Source: Hyphomicrobiales bacterium (GTDB lineage Bacteria > Pseudomonadota > Alphaproteobacteria > Rhizobiales > Rhizobiaceae). Taken from it: 64,000 nt of DNA. Every line of letters begins with the position of its first letter. The first letter of the stretch is position 1. The position numbers and the translations under genes are program-made. Positions 25,466 to 34,939 of this stretch are shown here, piece by piece. Under the pieces are notes generated by a model. The model was not told the origin of the DNA. It did not search any database and saw only the letters and a list, made by a program, of their open reading frames with translations. Location: the NCBI GenBank assembly GCA_900466475.1, contig UBMI01000010.1:636452-700451 (forward strand), given 5' to 3'.

Positions 25466-26299
25466 TTGCAGGCGGTGGCTGGAAAAGCTGAATATACCGT
25501 GTTCCAGGGGCGGGCAGGAGATCACAACGATCTGGCGATGCCGGGTGCCAAGGCGATCGGCGAGGAATTGCAACGCCGGACCGGCATTTCTCCCACAGTC
25601 ATCGGCACTCCCGAACCCGCCACGAACGGCGGGTGGCGCGAAGAGCTCGACGCGGCACTGCCTTCGCTCAAGAAGTTGCAGTCCCGATTTGAGGATGTGC
25701 TGGCCGCAGGCGCGGTGTCGATTGCCGCCACCAGCCGGTGCGCGGTGTCGCTGGCGACCCTTCCGGCTGTTGCCAAACATCGTCCCGCGGCCTGCATCGT
25801 ATGGTTCGATGCGCATGGCGACCTGAACCCGCCGGAGGCCAGCCCCACCGGTTATCTCGGCGGGCTGGCGCTTGCCGGGCCGCTTGGCCTTTGGACGTCC
25901 GGTCTCGGTGCAGGTCTTGGCCTGGACCAGGTCGTTCTCGTCGGTCAACGTGACCTCGATCCGTATGAACTGGATCTGATTGCGAAACACGGCATACCGC
26001 ATATCAAACCCGGAGCCGATCTTGCGACCGACCTCAGGACCTCGATCGCCGGCCGTCCCGTCTACGTGCATTTCGACTGCGATGTTCTGGAGCCGGGCAT
26101 CGTGCCGACAGACTACCAATGCGAAGGCGGCCTGTCGCTGGACGATGTGCGGGCCTGCTGCAAGGTTATCGCCGAACAGGACTTCGTCGGGATAGAAATC
26201 GCCGAGTTCCAGAACGCATGGGATGCTGATAGCCCGCCGGTATCACCCGGCGCTCTGCTCGATGCTCTCCAGCCGGTCTTGGCGGCGGGCTCTCGCTAG
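25466..26299 (+). CDS. Arginase/agmatinase-family protein with altered metal ligand
   Basis: A protein of about 277 residues with the ureohydrolase fold. Two metal motifs are clear: WFDAHGDLN (DAHxD) and HFDCDVLEP (DxD). The first motif of the family (GGDHS) is replaced by TSRCA, so the His ligand of metal A would be Cys. Arginase, agmatinase or formiminoglutamase activity is thus uncertain. The start is ambiguous: TTG at 25466 is 16 nt after GGGAGGG, and GTG at 25475 is also in frame. It follows copD by 72 nt. Confidence 0.8.
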   Translation: MQAVAGKAEYTVFQGRAGDHNDLAMPGAKAIGEELQRRTGISPTVIGTPEPATNGGWREELDAALPSLKKLQSRFEDVLAAGAVSIAATSRCAVSLATLPAVAKHRPAACIVWFDAHGDLNPPEASPTGYLGGLALAGPLGLWTSGLGAGLGLDQVVLVGQRDLDPYELDLIAKHGIPHIKPGADLATDLRTSIAGRPVYVHFDCDVLEPGIVPTDYQCEGGLSLDDVRACCKVIAEQDFVGIEIAEFQNAWDADSPPVSPGALLDALQPVLAAGSR

Positions 26300-26399
26300 A
26301 CGAATAATGACCGCCGTCCGTGGGTTACCCGGTCCCGGAGGCCGGAGCCGTCTCCGGGATTCGGAATCCCGTCGCCACGATGCCAGAACTGCGGGTGTC

Positions 26400-27305
26400 T
26401 TACTTGGCGGTGACGGCCTTCGCACGTGGCTTCCTGTCGGCAGCTTTCCGCTGAACGAGGATGATCCCTGCAATCGTCATGCCGCCTCCGACGAGATGGT
26501 AGATGTGCAGAGCCTCGCCGAGAAAGATCGCAGCAACGATGGCGGTCAGGATCGGGATCAGGTTCATGAAGATCGCCGTCCGTGCTGCTCCGAGATGCCT
26601 GACCGCTGACATCCAGACGAAAGGCGCCAGGATCGAGCCGGGAATTGCGGCGTAAAGGACCATGGCAACATTCGGCAAGGTGAAGGCGGAGGGGGCGGCC
26701 AGCAGATAGCTTGGAAGAAGCAGCACGATCGCCGCGCCGATCTGAACGTAGATCGACGTCCAGGTGTCGAGCGGGATCGCCCAGCGCCTCAGAAGAATTC
26801 CATAGCCGGCATAGGCGAGCACCGCCACCAGCATCATCGCATCGCCGCGCCCGACGCCCTGCGACAGAAGGCGCCCCGGATCGCCCTGGCCGAGAACGAC
26901 GAAAATTCCGAAGAGGGAGATAAAGCCGCCGAGCATGGCGAGGCTGGACGGCTTGTCGCCAAGGAAAAGCGCACTCAGGATCAGTGTCAGCAGCGGAACG
27001 AGCGACAGCATGATCGCCATGTTGGTCGCCGAGGTAAAAGCGGCTGCGTAATATCCGAGACCTTGGCACGCGGCCATGCCGAGCGCGCCCAGGACAATCA
27101 GCTTCGGAAGATGGGTGGCAATCGTCCTGCGATGACGCCAGCCGTCTCGCGCGGCCATGGGCGTCAGGATGATGAAGGCAATGAACCAGCGCTCGAAGGC
27201 GATCGTTCCCGGCGCAATTGCGCCTGCGGCCAGCTTGCTGACAATGGTGTTTCCCACCCAGATGAAGACCGCAAGCAAGGAAAAGAGGAGATATTTGACA
27301 GGCAT
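26400..27305 (-). CDS. DMT-superfamily transporter (EamA, RhaT-like)
   Basis: A 301-residue inner-membrane protein with ten predicted helices in two EamA halves. FSLLAVFIWVGNTIVSKLAAG opens half one and GVGRGDAMMLVAVLAYAGYG opens half two. Such proteins export amino acids or metabolites. It is divergent from an AraC regulator 83 nt away, which probably controls it in response to the exported compound. Confidence 0.9.
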   Translation of the reverse strand: MPVKYLLFSLLAVFIWVGNTIVSKLAAGAIAPGTIAFERWFIAFIILTPMAARDGWRHRRTIATHLPKLIVLGALGMAACQGLGYYAAAFTSATNMAIMLSLVPLLTLILSALFLGDKPSSLAMLGGFISLFGIFVVLGQGDPGRLLSQGVGRGDAMMLVAVLAYAGYGILLRRWAIPLDTWTSIYVQIGAAIVLLLPSYLLAAPSAFTLPNVAMVLYAAIPGSILAPFVWMSAVRHLGAARTAIFMNLIPILTAIVAAIFLGEALHIYHLVGGGMTIAGIILVQRKAADRKPRAKAVTAK

Positions 27306-27387
27306 GAGAGCCCCCTTGTTAGAACCAGCGGCTACCTAGCAAATGTCCCTTTACCGTTATATAGTGATTTAAGGACATGGAATTGCG

Positions 27388-28173
27388 ATGATCGGACGCG
27401 GCATGGAGCCCTATATTTCTGCTGGCGCGAGCCCGGCGCCTCTGTCGTTCAGAACGGAGAACTACAAGGCCGGAGCGGTCTTCGAGGAAAGGCGCCAGCC
27501 CTGGTGCAAGGTCGGTTACGCCGTCCGGGGTGTGATGGAGGCCCGGGTGGAGGGCCGGCGATTTCTTTGCCCGCCGCACTATGCGACATGGATACCTGCC
27601 GATGCGCTGCACGCATGCCACAATCGCGAGAACGTAAAATTCGTGTCGATCTACATCGACCGCGATCTCTGCGCCGGTATGCCGGAGACGGCCTGCACGC
27701 TCGCGCTCAGCCCGTTGATCAAGGCCATTCTTGCCGATTTCGCCGAGCGCCGGATTACCGTGCCGGCAACCGAGGCCGACCGGCGCCTTGCCCTCGTGCT
27801 GGTCGACCAGCTGCTGAAGGCGCCGCGGCGCGAGAGTTTCCTGCCAATGTCGGATGACGCATTGCTGCGCCCGGTCATCGATGCGCTGCAGGCAAATCCC
27901 AGTGACCGACGTTCCCTGGCGGAGTGGGCGCGGTGTCTTCACACGACGGAAAAAACCCTCTCGCGACGATTTCATGGACAGCTCGGCATATCGTTCAACG
28001 AATGGCGCCAGAGGCTCAAGCTGGTTGCTTCGCTTTCTCTGATCGAAGACGGCAGGTCGGTTCAGTCGATCGCGACCACGCTTGGCTACAATAGCCCATC
28101 TGCGTTCATCGCCATGTTCAGACGACAGACGGGAACGAGCCCTACGCATCTGGCGCCCAGCTCGGCTCGATAG
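27388..28173 (+). CDS. AraC-family regulator beside DMT exporter
   Basis: A 261-residue regulator of the NimR-like type. A short N-terminal cupin (APLSFRTENYKAGAVFEERRQPW...) precedes a C-terminal HTH pair, with TTEKTLSRRFHGQLGISFNEWRQRLKL and QSIATTLGYNSPSAFIAMFRRQTG. The start at 27388 has AAGGA at 12 nt. The divergent DMT gene is the probable target, as in NimR-NimT pairs. Confidence 0.9.
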   Translation: MIGRGMEPYISAGASPAPLSFRTENYKAGAVFEERRQPWCKVGYAVRGVMEARVEGRRFLCPPHYATWIPADALHACHNRENVKFVSIYIDRDLCAGMPETACTLALSPLIKAILADFAERRITVPATEADRRLALVLVDQLLKAPRRESFLPMSDDALLRPVIDALQANPSDRRSLAEWARCLHTTEKTLSRRFHGQLGISFNEWRQRLKLVASLSLIEDGRSVQSIATTLGYNSPSAFIAMFRRQTGTSPTHLAPSSAR

Positions 28174-28462
28174 CTCCTCGATAGTGAGGGAGCGCAGGAG
28201 CCTGGCTTGGACCGGAAGCCGATGCCTTTGAAACCGTGATCCGAAGGCGGCATCCCGTCAGCCGTTGCTTCTTAAACGTAAGTTTGGATTACGGGCGCCC
28301 GAGGGCGGCTGTACTTGTTGGGGGCAGCCACAGAAGAAGCGCTCGAAAAAGGAAGCGTCTGGAACGTGAGATTCGAGTGCCGGATCCATGTCGATACGCC
28401 ACGTCTGCGTATCGGCGAATGGAGAGTGACGGGCTGATGTCCACACAACACAGGAGTGCGTG
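28174..28462. other. 289-nt spacer upstream of the MBL gene
   Basis: No convincing gene, hairpin or repeat is seen. Open frames here are short and have unlikely composition. The promoter of the MBL-fold gene is presumably in the right half; CAGGAG at 28451 is its ribosome site. Confidence 0.4.
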
Positions 28463-29431
28463 ATGTCGCAGTTAGAAACAAAAGCCCGGAACGCCGGGCC
28501 GCAGCAGACACATATGTCCTCGCAAAACGCTTCGCCCTCCGTTGGAGCGAAGACCGGCGAACTGGTTCCGTCGCGCTATGCGCTTAATATCGGCGAGATC
28601 GAGGTGATGGTGGTCAGCGACGGGGTGCTGCCGTTGCCGACCAAGATGCTCGGCCACAATGCCGACCCGGCCGTGCGGGCCGGCTGGCTGGGCGACATGT
28701 TCCTGCCGCCGGATGCTTTCGACTGGTCGCTGAACGTGGTCGTGGTGCGCAGCGGCGACCAGACCATCCTCGTCGATGCCGGCCTGGGGATCGACCCGGA
28801 CCTGAACCTGCCGCGGGCAGGGCAGCTGATCAAGCGACTGGAGGCCGCGGGCATCGATCTTGGATCCGTGACCGACGTCGTGCTGACCCATATGCATATG
28901 GACCATGTCGGCGGTCTGCTGGTCGAAGGGGTCAAGGAAAGGCTGCGCAAGGACCTGCGGATCCATGTCGCTGCCGCAGAGGTCAAATTCTGGGAAGCGC
29001 CGGATTTCTCGCACGTTTCCATGCCGCCGGGCTTTCCGGATGCGCTTCGGGCGGCTGCCAAGCGCTTCAGCACGGAATACCAGAGCCAGCTGCGGCTGTT
29101 CGACGAAGAGTATGAAGTGGCGCCGGGCGTGGTCGTCTCCCGTACAGGCGGCCATACACCCGGCCATAGCGTCGTCCGGGTGGCCTCCGGCGGCGACAAG
29201 CTGATGTTTGCCGGCGATGCCGTGTTCGCGGTCGGGTTCGAACATCCCGACTGGTTCAACGGTTTCGAGCACGACCCAGAGGAGGCGGTCCGCGTCCGCG
29301 TCCGGCTTCTGCGCGAGCTGGCAGCGACCGGCGAACTGCTGGTGGCGACCCACTTGCCGTTCCCGTCCATCGGCCATGTGGCTGTCGACGGCGACGCCTT
29401 TCGCTGGGTGCCGATCTTCTGGGATTACTGA
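28463..29431 (+). CDS. MBL-fold metallo-hydrolase
   Basis: A 322-residue metallo-beta-lactamase-fold hydrolase. The metal motif is THMHMDHVGG, followed by GGHTPGHSVV, AGDAVF and a late ATHLPF His. The spacing suits the lactonase/AHL-hydrolase-like branch, but the substrate is not shown by sequence. It has an unusually long polar N-terminal extension (about 35 residues) with no signal peptide. A terminator hairpin follows. Confidence 0.88.
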   Translation: MSQLETKARNAGPQQTHMSSQNASPSVGAKTGELVPSRYALNIGEIEVMVVSDGVLPLPTKMLGHNADPAVRAGWLGDMFLPPDAFDWSLNVVVVRSGDQTILVDAGLGIDPDLNLPRAGQLIKRLEAAGIDLGSVTDVVLTHMHMDHVGGLLVEGVKERLRKDLRIHVAAAEVKFWEAPDFSHVSMPPGFPDALRAAAKRFSTEYQSQLRLFDEEYEVAPGVVVSRTGGHTPGHSVVRVASGGDKLMFAGDAVFAVGFEHPDWFNGFEHDPEEAVRVRVRLLRELAATGELLVATHLPFPSIGHVAVDGDAFRWVPIFWDY

Positions 29432-29461
29432 CGGGCGCGGCCCCGTATCCGGCGCAATCAG

Positions 29462-29488
29462 CGAGGCCCGGCGAATGCCCGGGCCTCG
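29462..29488. terminator. Bidirectional hairpin between convergent genes
   Basis: CGAGGCCCGG-7 nt-CCGGGCCTCG, a perfect 10-bp stem, lies between the MBL and GFA stops. No long U tract is seen on either strand. Confidence 0.65.
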
Positions 29489-29525
29489 TCTCACGCTGGC
29501 GGCGCAAAAGCCGGCGTGGCGACGC

Positions 29526-29951
29526 TCATTTTGCCTGTTCGAAGCGGATAATCCCGGCGACCCTTGCGGCAGAGCCGGAATCCGAGGGATGGGAGACGCC
29601 ATCCATGACCTGGACCTCCGGAAAATCGAAGGGGCTGAAGCCTTCGATGCAGGCGACATTGATGCCGAACTGGTTTGGATTGGAGCGGCGCTGATGATGG
29701 GTATAGATGCCGCAGGTCCTGCAGAAATAGTGCTTCGCCGTCCGGGTGTTGAATTGATAGAGCGTCAGGTTGTCTTCGCCCTCCACGAACTCGATATCCT
29801 TGAGATCGGCAGAGACGGCGATGGCGCCGCGCATGCGGCAGTAGGAGCACGTACAGCGGCGGATCGTGTTGAACTCATCCGCCAGCCGGACCCGGAATTT
29901 CACGCGGCCGCAATGGCAGGCCGCGCTATGCTGATGTCTTTCATCGCTCAT
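29526..29951 (-). CDS. GFA-family (CENP-V/GFA domain) zinc protein
   Basis: A 141-residue beta-rich zinc protein. Three Cys clusters match the family: CHCGRVKF, CTCSYCRM and CRTCGIYTHH. Founding members help glutathione react with formaldehyde, but most have unknown activity. Its start overlaps the stop of the acetyltransferase gene by 4 nt, so the two are translated together. Confidence 0.9.
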   Translation of the reverse strand: MSDERHQHSAACHCGRVKFRVRLADEFNTIRRCTCSYCRMRGAIAVSADLKDIEFVEGEDNLTLYQFNTRTAKHYFCRTCGIYTHHQRRSNPNQFGINVACIEGFSPFDFPEVQVMDGVSHPSDSGSAARVAGIIRFEQAK

Positions 29952-30622
29952 GACCGGCGATCCTCACTCTCTTGCGCAAGATGGGCTTGCTCGGACCAGC
30001 GCTCGCAGAAAGCCTCGATATCACTGGATTGAAATTCGGCGAGACGCTCCATGATGGTCTCGAACGGCCAGTCCCACCAGGCGATGGCGGCAAGTTTTTC
30101 GGCTGTCGTTCGCGAGAAGCGCTCGCGGATGAATTTGGCGGGAACGCCGCCGACGATCGTATAGGGCGCGACGTCCTTGGTGACGACGGCGCCCGCCGCA
30201 AGCACGGCGCCGTCTCCGACCGTCACGCCCGGAAGCACGATGACGCCGTGGCCGATCCAGACGTCATTGCCGATGATGGCGCGGTCCGCCTTTCTGTCGG
30301 CGAAGAAGGAATGATCGCGTACCGCATCGGCGGAGTAATATTCCGGGCAATAGGTGAAACGGTGCATGGACGGGCGGTCCATGGGGTGATTGGGCGCGCC
30401 GATCCTGACCTCTGCGGCGATGGCGCAGAATTTCCCGATCGAGGCATCGCCGACGATGCAGCGCTGGCCGAGATAGGAATAATCGCCGAGGTCGACCGTG
30501 TGCAGGGAGGTATGCTCCAGGATCTCGCAGCATTTGCCGACGCTGGAATCCCTCAGGCTTGCCGTCGGGTGGATGACGGTTTCGGCGATCTTCGGGCGGT
30601 TTGGCTGGGTGGTCGTGTCCAT
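29948..30622 (-). CDS. Left-handed beta-helix acetyltransferase (xenobiotic/phosphonate-type)
   Basis: A 224-residue hexapeptide-repeat acyltransferase of the chloramphenicol-acetyltransferase-like group. Hexapeptide runs include IGKFCAIAAEVRIG and IGNDVWIGHGVIVLPGVTVGDGAVLAAGAVVTKD, with the catalytic His in NHPMDRPSMHRF. The closest style is the acetyltransferase found in phosphonate gene clusters, but no phn genes are near. It is first in a two-gene unit with the GFA protein. Confidence 0.85.
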   Translation of the reverse strand: MDTTTQPNRPKIAETVIHPTASLRDSSVGKCCEILEHTSLHTVDLGDYSYLGQRCIVGDASIGKFCAIAAEVRIGAPNHPMDRPSMHRFTYCPEYYSADAVRDHSFFADRKADRAIIGNDVWIGHGVIVLPGVTVGDGAVLAAGAVVTKDVAPYTIVGGVPAKFIRERFSRTTAEKLAAIAWWDWPFETIMERLAEFQSSDIEAFCERWSEQAHLAQESEDRRS

Positions 30623-30795
30623 GGTCAGTCTCCGGATTTCGGCCTGCCTAGCCGGGGACGATGAAGGATATGTGACGCGGCAACGTCTGATGACCAGGGC
30701 ATGTGCTCAATGGGCAGCGGGTGCCCATTCGGCGATCGTGTTGAAGTTCTCTGCGCAGAGGACGTGACCGTGGCCATCGCCTTCGGGCAATTCTC

Positions 30796-31287
30796 TCACA
30801 GTCCGAAAATGATCTGGCAGGTCGAAGTATTCGACGGAAAGAACCCGTCTTCGCCAACCGGAACGACCCTGTCGCTTAGCGGCTTCACCCGCGTGATCAT
30901 TCCCGATTTTGCGGTGACGGCAACGGTGCAGGATACTTCCTGATCATGTTCCGGTGAGAAGATCCGCTTGGTCAGGACCATGTTGCCGACATACTCCGTC
31001 TGGTCATAGGTTCTTGCGGGTATCCGCACCACGCGCGATCGCTGCCAGGTCAGTACAGGCGTTCCGCCTGCAGCGCCGCGGTCTGTCGGCGCCCCGAACT
31101 TGCTTTCGAATGTCGAGATCGGTTTGCCACGCCACTGGCTGTCGACCTTGGTATAAGGGGCGGTCAGGGCGGTCCCGAGGTCATCTGTAAGCTTCGCTGC
31201 CCCAGCCTGAAGAGACTTGCCCGCGCCGCAGCCGCAAAGCAGCATCGGCAAGGCGGTGATGACCATAAACTCTTTCAAAAGGCGCAT
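30796..31287 (-). CDS. Putative lipoprotein of unknown function
   Basis: A 163-residue protein with a lipoprotein signal (MLLCGCGAG; lipidation at one of two close cysteines). The mature part has SmpA-like features (WRGKPISTFESKFGAPTDRG... then VLTWQRSR), a fold often used in outer-membrane lipoproteins, and two later Cys that may pair. No partner gene is obvious. Confidence 0.7.
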   Translation of the reverse strand: MRLLKEFMVITALPMLLCGCGAGKSLQAGAAKLTDDLGTALTAPYTKVDSQWRGKPISTFESKFGAPTDRGAAGGTPVLTWQRSRVVRIPARTYDQTEYVGNMVLTKRIFSPEHDQEVSCTVAVTAKSGMITRVKPLSDRVVPVGEDGFFPSNTSTCQIIFGL

Positions 31288-31516
31288 TTCAAAATTCCGA
31301 TTTCACAATGACTTAGTAGAGGGATTTTGGCACAGGCATTTGCGATAACGACCGAATACCAGCCGGCTCTTAATAGGCGCCAAAAACTATCGGTAAAATT
31401 GAATATCGAAAATATCCATAACTTGTAGCGGTGCAAATCCCGCTGACCAAGCCGTGTGTGCCGCTGCGACGACAACCATGCCGAAGGCGGTCACTCATCC
31501 ATTCATGTAAAACCCT

Positions 31517-33367
31517 ATGAATTTGGCGAAATCCGCGCATATTCATCCTAGGGTACGATACTCCGCAGGAGCAACCACCACCGTGGATCGAAAGCTCGCA
31601 GCCATCCTTTCCGCCGATGTTGCAGGTTTCAGCCGCCTTACGGCGCTGGATGAGGAGGGCACGATCCGTGCCCTCAACCTGTGCCTCAGCCAGATAGCCG
31701 AGATCGTGCGCGAGCATGAGGGCCGCATCTTCGGCACAGCAGGTGACGGGTTTGTCGCCGAATTCGCAAGCGCTGTTCAGGCGGTCAGGTGCGCGGTCGA
31801 AATCCAGCGGCGCCTTGCCGGCAATCCGCAGGACATGCCCGCGGAGCGCCGTCTCGAATTCCGCATCGGCGTCAATCTGGGCGATGTCATCGTGTCGGGC
31901 GACGATCTGCTCGGCGACGGCGTCAATATTGCGGCGCGCCTGCAGGAGATGGCGCCGCCGTCGGGCATCTGCATTTCCGGCTCCGTGCGCGAGCATCTCT
32001 ATGGCAAGGTTCCGTTCGTGCTGACGAGCCTCGGCGAACGCGCCATGAAGAACATACCCCGGCCGATATCCGTCTTTCGGGTCGACTGGCTGCTGGAGAC
32101 GCCTGAAGGCGGGGATGCCGGACCAGCGAGAGGAACAGGGCCAGCAACGCCATCACCTGCGCAGCGCTTCGGCAGGGACCAGCCGTCGATCGTCGTCATG
32201 CCCTTCGACAATCTCAGCGGTCAGGGCGACGAGTATTTCGTCGATGGCGTCGTGGAGGAAATCACCGCGGCGCTTTCGCGCGTTCGCGAGTTCTTCGTCA
32301 TCGCGCGCCAGTCCGCCTTCACCTACAAGGGCCGCTTCGTCGACGTGCATGACCTCGAGAGCGAACTCGGCGTCAATTACGTGGTCCAGGGCACCGTGCG
32401 GCGCGGCGGAGACCGCCTGCGGATCTCGGTGCAGCTGGTGGACACCGAGACGCGCACGCAGTTCTGGTCCGAACGCTACGAGGGGGCGGCCGAGGATATT
32501 TTCGAGCTTCAGGACAGGATCGCCGCCCAGGTCGCCGGCGCCATCCACCCGGCCATCCGCAGCGCTGAAACCGAGCTTTCGAAGCGCAAGCCGCCAAACA
32601 GCCTGCGGGCCTACGATCTCGTCATGCGCGCGTACCCGTACCTTTGGGGGCAGAGCAAGGCGACGAACGAGCGGGCCATACCATTGCTGCAGGATGCGAT
32701 CGCGATCGACCCCGCTTACGGCCGCGCTCACGCATTTCTGTCATGGTGCTACGCACAGCATCTCGGCTACATCTGGACCGACGAACCCGAGCGGGATCTG
32801 GAACGGTCCTTGAAGGCTGTCGAGGCTGCAGTGGGCTCCATCGATGATGATCCGACGGCGCTGACGGCGGTCGGCGGGGCTCTCAGCCATTGCGGCGATC
32901 AGGAGCGTGCGGCCGCCTATCTCGAAAGGGCCCTTGCGCTCGATCCGAACAATGCCTGGGCATGGGCGCGCTATGGCTGGGTTGCGAGCTACAGGGGCGA
33001 GCCCGGTGCTGCGGAACGGTTCGAACGGGCTCTGACGCTGAGCCCGGCAGACCCGCTGACATTCAACATGCGGATGGGCATGGCCCTTTCGCTCGCCATG
33101 GCAGGTTCCCTTTCCGAGGCAGTCGCCATCGCCCGCGAGGTCGTCAACAAACATCCTGATGTCACCTGGTGCTACAGGATGATGGCGGCCTGGGCGGCGA
33201 TGAGCGGCGACCTGACGACGGCCAGGTGGGCCGCGGGCAGGCTGCTGCAGATCGAGCCGCATTTTACAATCGAGCGATATCTGTCGAGGCCCGTGTTTCA
33301 GGGCGTGCCGAAATGGGCAGACCGGACGGCCGAGGGGTTGCGGCAGGCGGGACTGCCAGAGCGCTAG
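31517..33367 (+). CDS. Class III nucleotide cyclase-TolB-like-TPR protein
   Basis: A 616-residue cytosolic protein. The cyclase domain (~24-190) has metal Asp residues in ILSADVAGF and TAGDGFVAEF and the transition-state Asn/Arg in GVNIAARLQ. The purine-selecting Lys before GDG is Gly (RIFGTAGDG), so substrate choice or activity is uncertain. A TolB N-terminal-like domain (~218-340, IVVMPFDNLSGQGDEYF) and TPRs (~380-580) follow. This architecture is multi-copy in rhizobia. The start could also be further in; the chosen ATG lacks a strong ribosome site. Confidence 0.88.
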   Translation: MNLAKSAHIHPRVRYSAGATTTVDRKLAAILSADVAGFSRLTALDEEGTIRALNLCLSQIAEIVREHEGRIFGTAGDGFVAEFASAVQAVRCAVEIQRRLAGNPQDMPAERRLEFRIGVNLGDVIVSGDDLLGDGVNIAARLQEMAPPSGICISGSVREHLYGKVPFVLTSLGERAMKNIPRPISVFRVDWLLETPEGGDAGPARGTGPATPSPAQRFGRDQPSIVVMPFDNLSGQGDEYFVDGVVEEITAALSRVREFFVIARQSAFTYKGRFVDVHDLESELGVNYVVQGTVRRGGDRLRISVQLVDTETRTQFWSERYEGAAEDIFELQDRIAAQVAGAIHPAIRSAETELSKRKPPNSLRAYDLVMRAYPYLWGQSKATNERAIPLLQDAIAIDPAYGRAHAFLSWCYAQHLGYIWTDEPERDLERSLKAVEAAVGSIDDDPTALTAVGGALSHCGDQERAAAYLERALALDPNNAWAWARYGWVASYRGEPGAAERFERALTLSPADPLTFNMRMGMALSLAMAGSLSEAVAIAREVVNKHPDVTWCYRMMAAWAAMSGDLTTARWAAGRLLQIEPHFTIERYLSRPVFQGVPKWADRTAEGLRQAGLPER

Positions 33368-33400
33368 AGATTTGTCATCTGCCCGATGTTACGGGCTATG

Positions 33401-33487
33401 GTGCGCATCGGAACCAGCGGCAGCGCAACCCCGCATAAGGTGCGATCGCTGACAGCCAGATTCCACCGGCAGTTTTCCCGTGCGAGG
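33401..33487 (-). pseudogene. Degenerate copy of the MFS gene 3' end
   Basis: This 87-nt stretch aligns with 34977-35063, the part encoding residues RENWPGGIWLSVIALYAV of the Tet-like MFS transporter, with about three-quarters identity and small gaps. Read on the minus strand it gives AGGIWLSAIAPYAG after a frameshift. The remaining spacer (33488-33764) shows no other feature. It is in the same orientation as the intact gene on the other side of the AT-rich gene. Confidence 0.7.
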
Positions 33488-33764
33488 CGCGATGATGGCC
33501 CCTAAATTGCCCTGCAGATCTCGCAGATCCAGGCACGGTTTGGCTGGATGGTCGCTGCCTGGGTAGTAAGGAAATTAGCGACGGAATGCCGCAGATGAAG
33601 GGCGGATCAGAAGTAGGCGCGCTGATTTTAGGGCTGTTTCTGCTTTGGACACATGGCGGGGCATGCTTCCGTTCTTGATCTTTAGATCGCGAGGTTGAGC
33701 AATAATATTGACTGCAACCCGATTGAGGCGGATAATAACTTTAAATAACTGTGGGGGCTTTCCA

Positions 33765-34886
33765 ATGGTAAGCAGCTTTCAGGTCGTAGATTCCGACAGT
33801 GTTACCGATGAATCCAAGATGGAAGAGGAACACGGTTGGCCAGAATTAAGCGGCAACGCTGTTTACGCGCATGACGTTCTACTTAGTCATTTTTTGAACT
33901 CTCTCTCAATAAAGGTTGAGTATTTATCTCAACTAATCGAAAAAGGAAGTCATGCGCAAAAAATACTTGCAAAGGTGCGAAATGGTATCGCAAATTTCAA
34001 AGACGAAAGTAAGCTTGGATATTATGATCGACGTAACAGTGCTTGGACGAATGCCTACAGGCTGGAATTGCTCCTAGCGCTCGCCGAGCCTTCAGAAAGA
34101 CTGGTGCCAGAGCTGGAAGCTCGCCTTGCTCAGGCCGATGAGGAGAAGGTGGTAGGAGCGGCGAGACTGCGCGGTATTCTGCAGCAAATGACTTTGCCGC
34201 AAAATGCTCAGAATCCAACACCTGTCGTTGATCCTAAAGACAGAGACTGTCGTTTGAAGTCGCTGCTTATCGATATCATTCAAAACATTCAGTGGCAGCT
34301 TACCCGAAAATATGCCTTTCGAGGCCTTCAGCGGACGGCGACAAGGAAGATAATCTATGCGGCCGTAGCATCTTTCGTCCTGTTTCTGCTTCCTTACGTC
34401 TCCATTTTTTTCGTCTACTGGGAAGATAACGGAAGCCTCAAAGAGATTCACAATTGGATCGGATTTCCACTGATGACAGCTCTGACGGCTGGGCTTTTCG
34501 GGGCATATTTTAGCAGGCTTCTTTACATTCAAAAGAACTGGAGCCTTCTTGATTATGAAGAACTCGCGTCCGCTGGAGAAATACCATCCATCTTATTGCG
34601 CGGCATAATAGGAATTTGCGGATCCGCAATAATATTCTTCTTTCTACATGCCGAGATCGTAGCGGGTGATTTAGTTCCTGATTTTACCAAGATGACGATG
34701 AGTCTAGATACTCCTCCTAACGAGCAACTTCCGGCCACGTTTCTTATTGGAAAGAATCTGGCTCTATTGATTGTTTGGAGCTTTATCGCCGGATTTTCGG
34801 AGCGTTTGATCCCCAGTATATTGGCTAGAGCAGAAGTAAGATTTGATGGAACTTCGAAACCCCTCAATCAACTTGGCGTCCATTGA
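33765..34886 (+). CDS. AT-rich membrane protein of unknown family, probably acquired
   Basis: A 373-residue protein that is visibly richer in A/T and in codons such as AAA, ATA and TTA than its neighbours. The N-terminal ~190 residues are soluble and mostly helical. Then come about four membrane helices: TRKIIYAAVASFVLFLLPYV, FPLMTALTAGLFGAYF, IIGICGSAIIFFFLHA and NLALLIVWSFIAGF. The start at 33765 (MVSSFQVV) is favoured over 33708. I do not recognise the family. It lies between two copies of an MFS 3' end, which suggests insertion. Confidence 0.75.
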   Translation: MVSSFQVVDSDSVTDESKMEEEHGWPELSGNAVYAHDVLLSHFLNSLSIKVEYLSQLIEKGSHAQKILAKVRNGIANFKDESKLGYYDRRNSAWTNAYRLELLLALAEPSERLVPELEARLAQADEEKVVGAARLRGILQQMTLPQNAQNPTPVVDPKDRDCRLKSLLIDIIQNIQWQLTRKYAFRGLQRTATRKIIYAAVASFVLFLLPYVSIFFVYWEDNGSLKEIHNWIGFPLMTALTAGLFGAYFSRLLYIQKNWSLLDYEELASAGEIPSILLRGIIGICGSAIIFFFLHAEIVAGDLVPDFTKMTMSLDTPPNEQLPATFLIGKNLALLIVWSFIAGFSERLIPSILARAEVRFDGTSKPLNQLGVH

Positions 34887-34939
34887 TTGCTGGTATTTAT
34901 TTTGATTTGCGCCAACATGCACGCTCGCGTCGGTTCGCT

